Origin: Chthoniobacter flavus Ellin428 | GTDB lineage: Bacteria > Verrucomicrobiota > Verrucomicrobiia > Chthoniobacterales > Chthoniobacteraceae | DNA length: 64,000 bases | Direction: 5' to 3' | Assembly (NCBI RefSeq): GCF_000173075.1 | Contig: NZ_ABVL01000003.1 | Coordinates: 310,001 to 374,000, forward strand | Part shown: one piece after another, positions 8,778 through 17,382 of the stretch | How positions within the stretch are numbered: the first letter of the stretch is position 1 | Layout: every line of letters starts with the position of its first letter | The notes under the pieces: generated by a model | Database searches by the model: none | Told to the model about the DNA's origin: nothing | Seen by the model: only the letters and a program-made list of their open reading frames with translations | Made by a program: the position numbers and the translations under genes

Positions 8778-9242
8778 CTACTGCTGCGGCGGCCCAGGCT
8801 GGCGCTTGCGCAACGTGATGCGCTTCAGCCGCGCGTCATCCGGCGGGCTCCAGGTGGCGATCTCCGGGTCGTCCTTGAAGGCGTTGTGCACGATGCGGCG
8901 CTCGTAGGCGTTCATCGGCTCGAGATGATACGGCCGGCCCGTCTGCCGCACGATCTCGGCGAGCTGCCGCACGCGATGCGCGAGGTTGTCATCCTTCATC
9001 TCGCGCCAGTGCTCGATATCCACCTGCACCTTGAGCGCGCCCTTGTCCTTGGCCTGCAGGAGACGATTCAGCAGTGTCTGGATGTCCTCGAGCAACGCGC
9101 CGTTGCGGCCGATGAGCCGGTCCTTCTCTGCGGTATAGACCTGCAGGGTCAGCCCGTGCTCGTGCTCGAATTCCTTGATCTCACATACGAAGCCGAGGAG
9201 TCCCAGCATCGTATCGAGTGTCTCGCGTGGGTTCAGGCTCAT
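8778..9242 (-). CDS. khpB: KhpB/Jag RNA-binding protein, KH-R3H, 154 aa
   Basis: An RNA-binding protein that in other bacteria works with KhpA and affects cell elongation and division. A KH-type region with the GRNG loop (DRLIGRNGALLEDIQTLL, about 42-59) is followed by an R3H region (about 90-125, LEPMNAYERRIVHNAF, then a conserved acidic turn). The protein is short: the Jag_N domain found at the N-terminus of many homologues is absent, and the sequence starts directly with MSLNPRETLDTML. It lies 15 bases downstream of yidC in the conserved rpmH-rnpA-yidD-yidC-khpB order, so co-transcription is likely. The tail (KRQPGPPQQ) is basic and Pro/Gln-rich. Confidence 0.9.
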   Translation of the reverse strand: MSLNPRETLDTMLGLLGFVCEIKEFEHEHGLTLQVYTAEKDRLIGRNGALLEDIQTLLNRLLQAKDKGALKVQVDIEHWREMKDDNLAHRVRQLAEIVRQTGRPYHLEPMNAYERRIVHNAFKDDPEIATWSPPDDARLKRITLRKRQPGPPQQ

Positions 9243-9257
9243 ATGGAAAGCGGGGGG

Positions 9258-11082
9258 CTATTTTTTCTTTGGCAGCTTCTGCAACGTAGGCAGTGCCTGG
9301 TTGCGTGTCGCGTAAAGTTGCACAACAGAAACCAAATTATTCACTGTCAAGTAAAGCGCCAACGCGGACGCATAGTTATAACAGAACAAAACAAAGATCA
9401 GCGGCATGATCATCATGATCTTCTGCTGCTGCGGGTCGCCGGTCTTCGGCGAGGCCTTCATTTGCCAGACCATGGTGGCCGCCATGAAGATCGGCAGGAT
9501 GTTCACCGGGAAGTCCAGCCCCGGGAGGTGGAAGACCGTGTCCGGCTGGGAAAGATCCTGCACCCAGAGGAATTTCGCGTTCCGCAATTCCACCGCCTTG
9601 CCGAGCATGTTGTAGAAGCCGAAGAAGATCGGCATCTGGATGAAGGCGGGCCAGCAACCGGCCAGCGGATTCACCCCATACTCCTTGTAGAGCTTCATCA
9701 CCTCCGCATTCATCTTCTGCGGATCGTCCTGAAACTTTTCGCGGACCTCGGTCATTTTCGGCGAGAGCGCCTGCATGCGCTTGGCGGCCTTGGTCGCCTT
9801 GTTTTGCATGGGCCAGAGGATGGCCTTGATGAGGAGCGTGATGATGATGATGGCGATCGCGTAGCTGCCGACCCAGGCATGCAGCGAGTTCAGCGAGTAG
9901 AGCAGCACCTTGCTGAAGAAACCGACGAACGGCCCGAGGAAGCTGAAGATGCCGCCGAAATCGGAGAACGCGAGCACCTCCACCTGGCCGTCCGGCATCG
10001 TTTTCAGCCGGCCGTATTCCCGGGGGCCGGTGTAGATGTGGAAAATCTGCACCTGCATCTGTCCCGGCGCGAGAGTGAACCCGGGCATCCCAAGCGCGCC
10101 CTCAATCCCATATCGGGCACTCGAACTTCCATCGGCGTCGTGGCTGGTGGCCTTCCAGACGTCATCGCTGATTTGGAAGCGTGTCGCCCAAACGGAATTT
10201 CCGCGCTCCTTGGAGGGAGTATCCTTGTTTTCCGAATCCACCTGGGGCGTGACGATGGTGGTGAAATATTGGTCCGCGACCGCCGCCCATGGGATGCCTT
10301 CGTGGGTGGCGGTGTAAGTGCCGTGTTCCTTCTTGAACATGCCGCCCGAAAACCACGTGACATCGACAAACTTCGCGCCCGGCCATTTGAAGCCGGTATA
10401 GTCGATCCGATCCTTCTGGTGCACCGGTGCCGCCGAGCCGGTATTGACATAATACGCCGGCACGGTGATCGGCTGTTTGCTGCGATTGTCGAAGACCAGG
10501 CGCATCGTCACGATGTAGTCCTTGTTCAGGTTCGTGGACTTCGGGACGTTGAACTTCTTGGTGAGATGCAGCCCACGCTCGTCGCTGCCCTCGAACGTGA
10601 TCACCCCCGCGGGAAGATCGGTCGCGTAGTGAAAGGCAACGTTGGAAATCTGACCTGGCAGATCCGTCACCGAACCGATCGGCATGTCGCCGAATTCGTT
10701 CAGCGTCATGCGCGTGCCATGCTCGGCCTCGTGCTTCTTGAGCAGCGCCTTGGCAATCCCCGCGCCGCGCGTGGTGAAAGTGTAAGCGACCGAATCGGTA
10801 TCGAGCGTCTCGGTCTTTTCCGGCACAGCGGGCGCGGCGGGTGCCGCCGGTGCCGCCGGTTTCGTCTCGCCCGGTGTGCCCGCAGGCGTTCCGGCCGGCG
10901 TTCCAGCGGGGGGCATTGGTGGCCGCCGTCTTTTTCGCCTCGGCCTCCGCGGCCTTGGCCTGCTCAGCCTGTTGGGCGGCACGTGTGGCCGCCAGCTTGT
11001 TCATCTCCCTGGTGTTATACTGCCACCAGACCAGGAGGACGATGGCGGGGATGACGATTCCGATGATTCTTTTGCGATCCAT
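9258..11082 (-). CDS. yidC: YidC membrane insertase, apparent frameshift near residue 58
   Basis: Inserts proteins into the inner membrane, with or without SecYEG. The true N-terminus is [20 protein letters not shown] at 11082: one transmembrane helix, then an Ala/Lys-rich linker. The frame must then shift by one base inside a six-C run (six G on plus at 10908-10913): with five C the linker continues as [14 protein letters not shown] into the periplasmic domain, giving about 607 aa. The C-terminal insertase domain is complete, with [40 protein letters not shown] and [17 protein letters not shown], and a basic end (LQKLPKKK). Downstream is khpB; yidD overlaps the start by 68 bases. The indel lies in a homopolymer, so a sequencing error is as likely as a real mutation. 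Confidence 0.9.
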
Positions 11083-11350
11083 AGAAAACTAGATGTGCGA
11101 ACTGCGTGCTCCGGATGACCCGCGCGGGCGGCACCGGGTCCAAACCTTCTCCACCCCACGGATGACAGCGCCCGAGCCGCTTCACGCCGAGCCAGCTCCC
11201 GCGCAAGACACCGTGCACTTCGCACGCCTCGAGAAAATACGCCGAGCAACTCGGCAAATACCGGCACCCCGCACCCGGCCCGCCCATCCAGTGAATCACC
11301 GGCGAGAGGCAAAGCTTGTAAGCGCGAAAGAGGATCCGGATCAGGAACAT
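11015..11350 (-). CDS. yidD: YidD membrane insertion efficiency factor, 111 aa
   Basis: A small membrane-associated protein that assists YidC-dependent insertion. The family signature is clear: [16 protein letters not shown], then [14 protein letters not shown] and [10 protein letters not shown] with the conserved Cys residues and the HPWG motif. The start at 11350 was chosen from the family's usual beginning (FLIRILFR); a frame running further upstream lies inside rnpA. It overlaps the end of rnpA by 10 bases and the start of yidC by 68 bases, a tight coupling usual for this cluster. The last 25 residues, inside the yidC overlap, are basic and not conserved. Confidence 0.9.
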   Translation of the reverse strand: MFLIRILFRAYKLCLSPVIHWMGGPGAGCRYLPSCSAYFLEACEVHGVLRGSWLGVKRLGRCHPWGGEGLDPVPPARVIRSTQFAHLVFYGSQKNHRNRHPRHRPPGLVAV

Positions 11351-11703
11351 GCGCCGAGGATGGTACTCCGCTGGGCCAGCATGCGCCACTCCGCAGCCAG
11401 ATTTTGAAATGTGGCGCCGGCAGCGGCCTGCCGGGCCACGAGAGTGAGCCACGTCCCGGCCATGATCTCCGGACGTGTCGCCCGCACGATCTCCCGCAAC
11501 CGGCGGCGCACACGATTGCGCGCCACCGCTCCACCGACCCGGCGGGAGGTAATGAAACCGACGCGCACCTCCGGCGACGGCAGGTTCTTGAGAACGCTCA
11601 GGACGAAAAACTTCCCATGAAACGACTGTCCCTCGCGCCGCATCCTCTGGAACTCCGAGGCGCGCGAAAGCCGGGCGGACTTGGGAAAGCGAAGGCCGGT
11701 CAT
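11341..11703 (-). CDS. rnpA: Ribonuclease P protein component, 120 aa
   Basis: Protein subunit that helps the RNase P RNA bind pre-tRNA and process 5' ends. It has the standard architecture: an N-terminal [20 protein letters not shown] region, a central strand with [18 protein letters not shown] and the basic helix [13 protein letters not shown] (RNR motif). The length is typical. It sits between rpmH (118 bases upstream) and yidD (10-base overlap), the classical order. Confidence 0.95.
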   Translation of the reverse strand: MTGLRFPKSARLSRASEFQRMRREGQSFHGKFFVLSVLKNLPSPEVRVGFITSRRVGGAVARNRVRRRLREIVRATRPEIMAGTWLTLVARQAAAGATFQNLAAEWRMLAQRSTILGACS

Positions 11704-11821
11704 TTTGATTTCGTCTTTTCAGATCCCGGATTTCAGAAGGTGGTTGGCGCCGACCTCCTCAGTGAAGCCGCCGCCCTCCGCCGTCACCAATCAAAAATCG
11801 AAAATCGAAAATCGAAAATGC

Positions 11822-11995
11822 TCAGGCCTGCGTGTGGCGGGCGTAGTGTATTTCGACGCCCTTCGGGAGCAAGCGCTTGCGGCCATGCTGCCGGCGGCGC
11901 GAAAGGATGGCACGACCATTCTTGGTCTTCATGCGCGCGCGGAAGCCAAATTGACGCTTACGGGTGCGTTTCGAGGGTTGATAAGTGCGTTTCAT
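11822..11995 (-). CDS. rpmH: Ribosomal protein bL34, 57 aa
   Basis: Large-subunit ribosomal protein. Translation from the ATG at 11995 gives [20 protein letters not shown], then [20 protein letters not shown] and a C-terminal extension [17 protein letters not shown] before TGA at 11822. The first 44 residues match the bL34 pattern closely; the tail is about 10 residues longer than the 44-46 residues usual in many bacteria. It heads the rnpA-yidD-yidC-khpB cluster. dnaA, often upstream of rpmH, is not here; a toxin-antitoxin-like pair lies there instead. Confidence 0.95.
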   Translation of the reverse strand: MKRTYQPSKRTRKRQFGFRARMKTKNGRAILSRRRQHGRKRLLPKGVEIHYARHTQA

Positions 11996-12201
11996 AGGTC
12001 GTGTAGAAAATCGGGTTTACGGGAAAAGAGGGGCGAAGATTAGCGGCTGTCCGCCTTGTGTCAACCTGACAGAGAAAAATCTTTACCGGAATTCCTGCGG
12101 CCAGTGGGCATTGTAACCGGGCTCACTGAACCCGATTCGGCTACCGCGCGTCCCTTGAACTCCGTCTTGCACGACCGAATAGCAAGCGCATACTGCAAAC
12201 T

Positions 12202-12414
12202 ATGAGTCTCCAGGAACTCCAGGAAGAAATCGCCAGGCTTTCTCCCGAAGATCGCGCCAAACTGCGCGCCCATATGGATTCGCTGGATATTTTCTCCGAT
12301 CCACAAGCGATGAGGGAGTGGACATTAGCCAATCGTGCCGCCGCGGCGGGCGCGGTCGTCTCACGAGACGAGGCCATTGCCAAGCTGAAGGCAGGGGGCA
12401 GGCATCTCGACTAA
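12202..12414 (+). CDS. Putative type II antitoxin, 70 aa
   Basis: A small, highly charged and probably helical protein (LQELQEEIARLSPEDRAKLR at the start, ending in DEAIAKLKAGGRHLD). Size, charge and a downstream partner of 85 aa at 22 bases suggest the antitoxin of a type II pair, but I cannot name the family. There is no obvious ribosome-binding site before the ATG. It is divergent from rpmH across about 200 bases that hold no other gene. Confidence 0.55.
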   Translation: MSLQELQEEIARLSPEDRAKLRAHMDSLDIFSDPQAMREWTLANRAAAAGAVVSRDEAIAKLKAGGRHLD

Positions 12415-12436
12415 ACGAGCGAATTCAAGATCCGGA

Positions 12437-12694
12437 ATGCCAAATGGACGCTATTTTCTGGCCGATGGTGTCCTGACCGCACTCTTCACGCTCAGTGATC
12501 GCGATTGCCGCAACTTATTGGCTGCGTTCGATCAAATCGCGGAGAACCCTTGCGGCTTGGCCGCTGCAGCTGGCCAAGACTGGGATGGACGCTCGGTATA
12601 TCTCGCTGCATATGGAAATTTCGAAATCGGCTATTTTCTCACGCCCGATTCGGGCACAGTGACGGTTACACTGTTGCGAATACTAAAGACGTAA
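12437..12694 (+). CDS. Putative ParE/RelE-like toxin, 85 aa
   Basis: A compact protein of the size of RelE/ParE toxins, with two helices near the N-terminus (SDRDCRNLLAAFDQIAENP) followed by strands YLAAYGNFEIGYFLTP and TVTVTLLRILKT. The final hydrophobic strand ending in a basic residue is typical of that fold. It follows the 70-aa protein by 22 bases on the same strand. Assignment rests on size, fold-like pattern and gene pairing; no catalytic residue can be named with confidence. Confidence 0.5.
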   Translation: MPNGRYFLADGVLTALFTLSDRDCRNLLAAFDQIAENPCGLAAAAGQDWDGRSVYLAAYGNFEIGYFLTPDSGTVTVTLLRILKT

Positions 12695-12716
12695 TAACTG
12701 AGCTCGCCCGAAGGCA

Positions 12717-13097
12717 TTACTTCGGTACGCTATCCGAGTCGTTGGCAAAAACGTCCCGGCGACCGCGGCCCAGGATCAGCGTGCCACCCAGCTTCAACCA
12801 GGCCTCCCGCGCCGCCACCTCGGCCGCACTCAAGGTGCCGGGCTGCGCCCTCGCGCGCGTCAGGCTGCCATCGTAGATCACCAGCTTCTGCCGCGCGAGC
12901 CGGTCCACCCTGAGCGGCACCGCCTCGCGATCGTGTTGCTCCACCGTCAATCCCCGACGCCGCAGCAGATACTCCAGGATCGGCGCATCCCAGGCCGGAT
13001 AAACGCGAATGCTCAGGATCTGCGGCGCATCCGGGTGCGGCCCCTGCGCGGCGTGGCCATTCGGAAAACTCCATGCGAATTCGCTACAGCGCGACGC
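12717..13097 (-). pseudogene. Gene fragment lacking a start codon
   Basis: An open frame from 13097 (just after an in-frame TGA) to the stop at 12717 has coding-like composition and reads ILSIRVYPAWDAPILEYL, RQKLVIYDGSLTRARAQ, AREAWLKLGGTLILGRG. There is no ATG; the first alternative start is a TTG at 12950, which would cut off a region that still looks coding. A different frame upstream has a start (ATG ACG GAT GAG, near 13106). A one-base frameshift or 5' truncation is the simplest reading. I do not recognise the family. It lies downstream of the STAS-like gene on the same strand. Confidence 0.4.
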
Positions 13098-13127
13098 TCA
13101 TCCGTCATCAGCCTCGCCTCACCCGCT

Positions 13128-13490
13128 TCACGGCAACACCGTCCGCAGCCATTTTCGCGCCGTCGGCTCGTTATCGAAGATCTGATACGTCCCCCCGCCC
13201 TCCGCCTGGGTGGCAAACATCCGGCTCATCCCATACGACAGCGGCTCGGGTGCCACAAAGGCCCAGTGCAACGGCTTCAACCGGCTCACCTCATGGCCTA
13301 ACTCGCTCATTTCGTGCCCCGAAAGTTCCCATTTCATGTCCTTGGAGAAGATCACCAAGCCCGCCACCGCCTTGGCATACGCCGGATGCGCCGCGATCGC
13401 CCGCCAACTCGCCAGGACATCCTGCTTGGTGACCCCGTCGTCGACCGTGATCTCCAGCAAGCGGCCCTTCCCCGACACATGATAGTGCAT
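13128..13490 (-). CDS. SpoIIAA/STAS-like small protein, 120 aa
   Basis: The protein from the internal Met at 13490 opens with a strand-turn pattern HYHVSGKGRLLEITVDDG, followed by a helix (TKQDVLASWRAIAAHPAY), a hydrophobic strand (VAGLVIFSKDMKW) and a further alternation of helices and strands. This resembles small STAS/SpoIIAA-like proteins of unknown role that sense or bind regulators. The open frame continues upstream to 13682, but those residues are low in structure and overlap the likely promoter region of the divergent FUSC gene. Function is not known. Confidence 0.5.
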   Translation of the reverse strand: MHYHVSGKGRLLEITVDDGVTKQDVLASWRAIAAHPAYAKAVAGLVIFSKDMKWELSGHEMSELGHEVSRLKPLHWAFVAPEPLSYGMSRMFATQAEGGGTYQIFDNEPTARKWLRTVLP

Positions 13491-13728
13491 ACGCTCTGGT
13501 TCGTCGGCGGAAGTGAAACGGACGCACACCCGACCCGACTTTCCGGCGTCGCCTTGCAATCTACTCTGGAGAATTCCGTCAAAATTCCCCTGCGCATCGG
13601 ATCTGGAAGGAAGCACTTCGCCGCTTCCCTGTTTCACACCGGCTTTCGGCACCGACCGAGCGGTGCCCTTCAATACTCCCATACAGCCCCTTCCCGCCCA
13701 GCCGCGTAATCAGTTACAACACCGCTCC

Positions 13729-15889
13729 ATGGGCATCCCGCGCGTCTCCTTCCCGATGGGGAAGATGTTCGAACACTCCGTGCTCACCACGGATGTCACG
13801 CGGGCCTTGCGCAGTTCCGTGGCCATGGCCATCGCCTGGATCGCCTGGCCTGTACACCGGCCACCCGGCGGCGATCCTCGTCGCCGCGCCCACGGCGCAA
13901 AATGTCGCCATGCTCGATGCCCGCGGCGATTATCGCGCCCGCTTGGGCATCCTGCTCACCCTGACCCTCGTGCTCTCCCTTTCCGCCCTGACGGGCACGA
14001 TCGGCGGCAATCACGTCCTCACCGCCACCCTGCTCATGGGCGTGTTCGGTTTGCTGGCTGGCGTCTGGCGCCACTTGAGCGGCGACTACGGCCCCAATTT
14101 CGCCCTCACCTCCGGCCTCCTCTACTTTCTCGCACTGACTTCTCCCGGCGATTGGGCGCACGCCGGCACCCTCTTCCTCGCCACCGGTCTCGCCGGACTC
14201 GTCGGCATCGTCATCCAATTATCCGGCTGGTTCGTGCGGCCCCAACATCCCCTGCGTTACGCCGTCGCCGAAACCTGGGTCGCCGCCTCCGATCTCATCA
14301 CCGCCATGCGCCGCGAGAACGACGATGGCCAGCCGATCGTCTCGGATATCGGCGAAAAGGAAGGCGCCCTCCGCTCCACGGTCGATCGCACGTTGCAAGC
14401 CATCACCGCCACCGCGCACCAACCCGGGCTCGCCCAACATTTCGACGACACCGCGCAACTCGCCGCCCGCGTCGCCACGCGCACCACCGCTCTCTACTCC
14501 GCACTGGAAGCCATCGAATCCCGTCCCGGCTTCGCCGCCATCTCACCCACGGTCGATTCCACCCTGCGTTCACTGGTTAATGCCCTGCGCTCTGCCGCGG
14601 TCACGATCATCACCCATCGCCCCGGACAATTCATCGCCCTGCAAGTCCGCCTGCGGCGCGCCGCCGATCTGCTGCAGGTCCTCGACGCCCGTCTCGCCGC
14701 CCTCTCTCCCGCCGATGCCGAACTCGCGCAAGTGCGGCACATGCTCGCCCAACTCACCGCGCTTTTGCCTCAAGTGCGGACCAACCTGCAGGAGACCGTC
14801 GATCACGGCGAACCGCAGGCCGGCTTTGCCCTGCGCCTGCCGGAACTCGGCGGCATGTCCATGCGCGCCCTCGGCGCGTGGCTCAATCCCTCGGCGCAAC
14901 TCGATTGGACCCTCGTCCGCTACACCCTGCGCGTGACCGTCGTGCTCATGTTCGCCGTCGCCATCTACAAAGGCTTCGACATCCCGCGCGGCCACTGGAT
15001 CGGCTTCACCTCGCTGGTCGTCCTGCAACCCGACTACGGCGCCACCCGCCAAAAGCTCGGCCAGCGTCTCCTCGGTACCTTCACCGGCAGCATCCTGGCC
15101 AGCCTTCTGCTCTGGCTGAAACTCCCCGTCGCCGGCGCCATCTTCGGCGCCTCGGTCATGGCCTTCTGCTTCGCTTACTTCGTCCGCCGGCGCTACTGGC
15201 TCGCCATCTTCTTCGTCACCATCATGATCGTCCTGATGGGCGAAGCCTCGAGCTCCGTGCATCTCGACCTCCCCATCGCCCGCTCGCTCTCCAACCTCGC
15301 CGGCGGCGTCCTCGCCCTCGTCGCCGCCCTGCTTTTCTGGCCGCAATGGGAGCAGGAACAATCCCCGCAAATCCTCGCCACCGCCCTGCGCACCAATCGC
15401 GCTTACCTCGAAGCCGTCGCCGCCCACTTCCGCCGCGGCGAACGCTTCATCGGCTCCGCCGTCCTCACCAAACGCGCCGCCGAACGCGCCAACAGCCAGG
15501 CCTCGGCTTCGCTACAACGCCTCGTGAGCGAACCCGCCCGCGTGCAACGCGGAGAGCAACGAAACCTCGAACGCATCGCCACCCTCACCACCTACAACCA
15601 ACGCCTCACGAGAGCCATCGGCGTCCTCGCCCAGCACCTCAACCCCAACGCCGGCTCCCCGATCCCCAGCCTCGAAGCCCCCACCGAAAAGATCGCCCAA
15701 CGCCTCGAGTCCCTCGCCCAGTCCTTGGAAACCGGCCAGCGCCCCGCCCCGATCCCTCCCCTCGACATTCCCACCCCCACCGGCCCCACCACCGACCACG
15801 TCCTCATCTACCGTCAGCTAAGAAAGATCATCACGGAAATCGATGCCCTTGCCCTGGCGGAGGAAACGAAACCGGACTCGCCGGAATAG
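13729..15889 (+). CDS. FUSC-family membrane protein, N-terminal frameshift
   Basis: An inner-membrane protein of the FUSC/YccS-like family, associated in other bacteria with aromatic-acid or antimicrobial efflux. The natural N-terminus starts at 13729 (MGIPRVSFPMGKMFEHSVLT), runs to AMAIAWIAW, then must lose one base near 13848 to join LYTGHPAAILVAAPTAQN in the next frame, giving about 719 aa. The protein has an N-terminal membrane block (several helices, about 40-150), a long soluble helical region with coiled-coil-like character, a second membrane block (LRVTVVLMFAVAIYKGF, then PRGHWIGFTSLVVLQPDYG, a typical FUSC motif) and a long C-terminal cytoplasmic tail. A shorter start at 13793 in the second frame lacks the first helix. 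Confidence 0.8.
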
Positions 15890-15911
15890 GCGGTGAAGTT
15901 ATTGTGCGAAA

Positions 15912-16274
15912 TCAGTCCCACCATAGAAAGAGATAGCACCCGCGAATCACGGGTAGTGGATCGCAACCTCGGTTCCAGCCCTCCACGGTCGCTTCGCTGC
16001 GGTAGAGCCGATCAAGGGCGGGTGGGACGGTGGGGCTGGGCAGCTCGATGACAACGGAGTCGGAATAAGGACCGCCAAGCTCCATCTCCTCTTCGTCGTC
16101 GATGATTGAGTCCTGCGGGACAAAGACACGTTTGGCGCCGGCGGCGTAAAGTTGCTCCACGAAAGCCAACGCGTTCGCCGTGGAACCAAACCGGTGATGC
16201 GCGAGCGCTGAAGCGTGGCGGTTATGCTGGAGCCAGGCGCGGGCCTCAGGACCATCTTGGAACGTGATTTCCAT
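15912..16274 (-). CDS. Hypothetical protein, 120 aa, first cassette-like gene
   Basis: Unrecognised. The protein has a probable helix-rich N-terminus (PEARAWLQHNRHASALAHH), a section with a strand-turn pattern (AAGAKRVFVPQDS), an acidic segment (DDEEEMELGG) and a C-terminus with several aromatic residues (YLFLWWD). It is not obviously secreted. Immediately upstream on the minus strand, at 16300-16330, is a sequence resembling the 3' end of an integron attC site, which is why I treat it as the last gene of the cassette-like array. Confidence 0.6.
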   Translation of the reverse strand: MEITFQDGPEARAWLQHNRHASALAHHRFGSTANALAFVEQLYAAGAKRVFVPQDSIIDDEEEMELGGPYSDSVVIELPSPTVPPALDRLYRSEATVEGWNRGCDPLPVIRGCYLFLWWD

Positions 16275-16299
16275 CGTGTTGCTTCAAGAAGGATGCGAG

Positions 16300-16330
16300 C
16301 TCACGCCTCCAGGCTCAGCGACGTTGATTG
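16300..16330 (-). other. attC-like 3' half-site (L'-R')
   Basis: Minus-strand reading AACGTCGCTGAGCCTGGAGG followed by CGTG. It matches the GTCGCTGAGCTTGGGG element that precedes two other genes here (17157, 19379) and stands about 25 bases upstream of the 120-aa gene. The terminal GTTAGGC-type core is degenerate (GGCGTGA). Confidence 0.4.
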
Positions 16331-16350
16331 AAATGACTGAACGCAAAGAA

Positions 16351-16716
16351 TCATCTGGTGTGGGTCGCCAGTTTCAGCGCTTGGACGAGGAAAACGGCGG
16401 AGATAGCGGGAAGCAGGCAGGCGGCAACGAACCACTGACGAAGAGTGACACCGTAAAGGAGTCGTGGAGTCTGAGCGATAAGTAGAGCAAACACAAAAAA
16501 AAGACCGAGATACCGGTCAGGCCAACGCAGCGCCGACGATAGAGCGAGGTAGGCAAAGACCAGCCAAGCTGGAACGAAGTACGGTAAACTATGCGAAACA
16601 GGAAGCGAAGTGCGCCACCAATTTGTTGGGGGGCGAATCACAGGCTGTGACTGCGGAGCGTGTTCGCCTGCAACGCTTGGATTAGGCGCCGTTCGATCAG
16701 AATGAAATGCGTGCAT
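16351..16716 (-). CDS. Hypothetical small membrane protein, up to 121 aa
   Basis: Unrecognised; three or four hydrophobic segments (FVPAWLVFAYLALSS, YLGLFFVFALLIAQ and WFVAACLLPAISAVFLVQAL), so a polytopic membrane protein. The start is uncertain: ATG at 16716 overlaps the previous gene by 20 bases and would translate an attC-like half-site, while a GTG at 16641 lies just after that site and gives 96 residues that still contain all hydrophobic segments. I favour the later start if the site is genuine. Confidence 0.5.
   Translation of the reverse strand: MHAFHSDRTAPNPSVAGEHAPQSQPVIRPPTNWWRTSLPVSHSLPYFVPAWLVFAYLALSSALRWPDRYLGLFFVFALLIAQTPRLLYGVTLRQWFVAACLLPAISAVFLVQALKLATHTR
16663..16687 (-). 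other. attC-like 5' half-site (R''-L'')
   Basis: Minus-strand reading GCCTAATCCAAGCGTTGCAG then GCGAAC. GCCTAAT differs by one base from the R'' core GCCTAAC, and GCGTTGCAG matches the usual L'' box. It follows the stop codon of the 148-aa gene (16697) by about 10 bases, as expected for a cassette. Confidence 0.55.
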
Positions 16717-17143
16717 GAATCTCTGCGAGTGTGGTGTCGATTGCAGCGTCGAGAACGCGCGCGTCCACTCCATGATCTGGATACTCGTCGATGTGCGCAA
16801 CGCACTTGTTGGCGGCTACAAGCGCTAGCGTGATCTGCTGCGCTGAAGGAAGCGCACCAAACTCTGCTGCTGAAAACGAACGAACAGTGACGCCTGAAGG
16901 TAGACGCCGGAACGGGACGAAGGCTGGCGTAACAGTGGGTGAATGGGGCTGCGTCTCGCTGCGGCTGTCGATGCTCACGCCCAAGATAGCCCAAAGAACA
17001 CGGCAGGAGATAAGGGCACCGTCCTTGAGTCCGCAGTGAACCTCGTGCGACTCTGTGCCAGTGCGGTTGCGAAACGCGCGAATTACGCCAAGCCTGTGTG
17101 GCAGGTGTGCGTCCCGAAATGTGTCCCGAGTCCACTTAGCCAT
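16697..17143 (-). CDS. Hypothetical protein, 148 aa, cassette-like gene
   Basis: Unrecognised soluble protein. MAKWTRDTFRDAHLPHRL opens it; a later segment FGALPSAQQITLALVAANK is helical, and the C-terminus is rich in Asp/Ala/Ile. No signal peptide or membrane helix. Its start lies 14 bases after an attC-like R' core (17159-17165) and its stop 10 bases before an R''-like core (16681-16687), so both ends sit where a cassette gene's would. Confidence 0.6.
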   Translation of the reverse strand: MAKWTRDTFRDAHLPHRLGVIRAFRNRTGTESHEVHCGLKDGALISCRVLWAILGVSIDSRSETQPHSPTVTPAFVPFRRLPSGVTVRSFSAAEFGALPSAQQITLALVAANKCVAHIDEYPDHGVDARVLDAAIDTTLAEIHARISF

Positions 17144-17156
17144 TAGTATGTGGTGA

Positions 17157-17190
17157 GACGCCTACGACCCCAAGCTCAGCGACTGCGGAG
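17157..17190 (-). other. attC-like 3' half-site (L'-R')
   Basis: Minus-strand reading CCGCAGTCGCTGAGCTTGGG followed by GTCGTAGGCGTC. The L' part shares all but one base (GCTGAG versus GCCGAG) with the half-site at 19379-19410, including CCGCAGTCGC and AGCTTGGGG. The core is GTAGGCG, a degenerate GTTAGGC. The start of the 148-aa gene follows within 15 bases. Confidence 0.55.
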
Positions 17191-17362
17191 GGACAACTAC
17201 TTGGAGCATCCCGTCGTCATCATGCGCGGAATCGTTCCACCGCAGTCTTCTTGGCGCAAGCCGAATTGCTTGATGAAGTGCGGGGGCATGTCGCCCAGAT
17301 AGACTTAGCTTCTCGATATCGCTCACCTCGGTCTCGTGAGTGTTTCCGCTATATTGCTGCAT
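17162..17362 (-). CDS. Small open frame inside a long attC-like site, 66 aa
   Basis: The frame MQQYSGNTHETEVSDIEKLS... is open for 66 codons, with a few plausible turns but no recognisable domain. Its stop codon lies inside the R' core of the half-site at 17157. Genuine cassette genes end before R'', not in R', so this may be noncoding spacer. Listed with low confidence because its codons are not obviously random. Confidence 0.25.
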   Translation of the reverse strand: MQQYSGNTHETEVSDIEKLSLSGRHAPALHQAIRLAPRRLRWNDSAHDDDGMLQVVVPPQSLSLGS

Positions 17363-17375
17363 CCATCGGGCCGTG

Positions 17376-17382
17376 GTTACGC
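17376..17382 (-). other. Possible R''-type core overlapping a stop codon
   Basis: Minus-strand reading GCGTAAC, one mismatch from GCCTAAC; the TAA inside it is the stop codon of the DUF4419 gene. Stop codons embedded in the R'' core are common in integron cassettes. If paired with the half-site at 17157, the site would be about 220 bases, longer than usual. The downstream L'' box is not clear. Confidence 0.3.

Noticed and set aside
8499..11054. An 851-codon open frame on the plus strand opposite yidC and khpB
   Set aside because: Antisense to two firmly identified genes. Its sequence is biased Arg/His/Leu, as expected from reverse reading of GC-rich codons.
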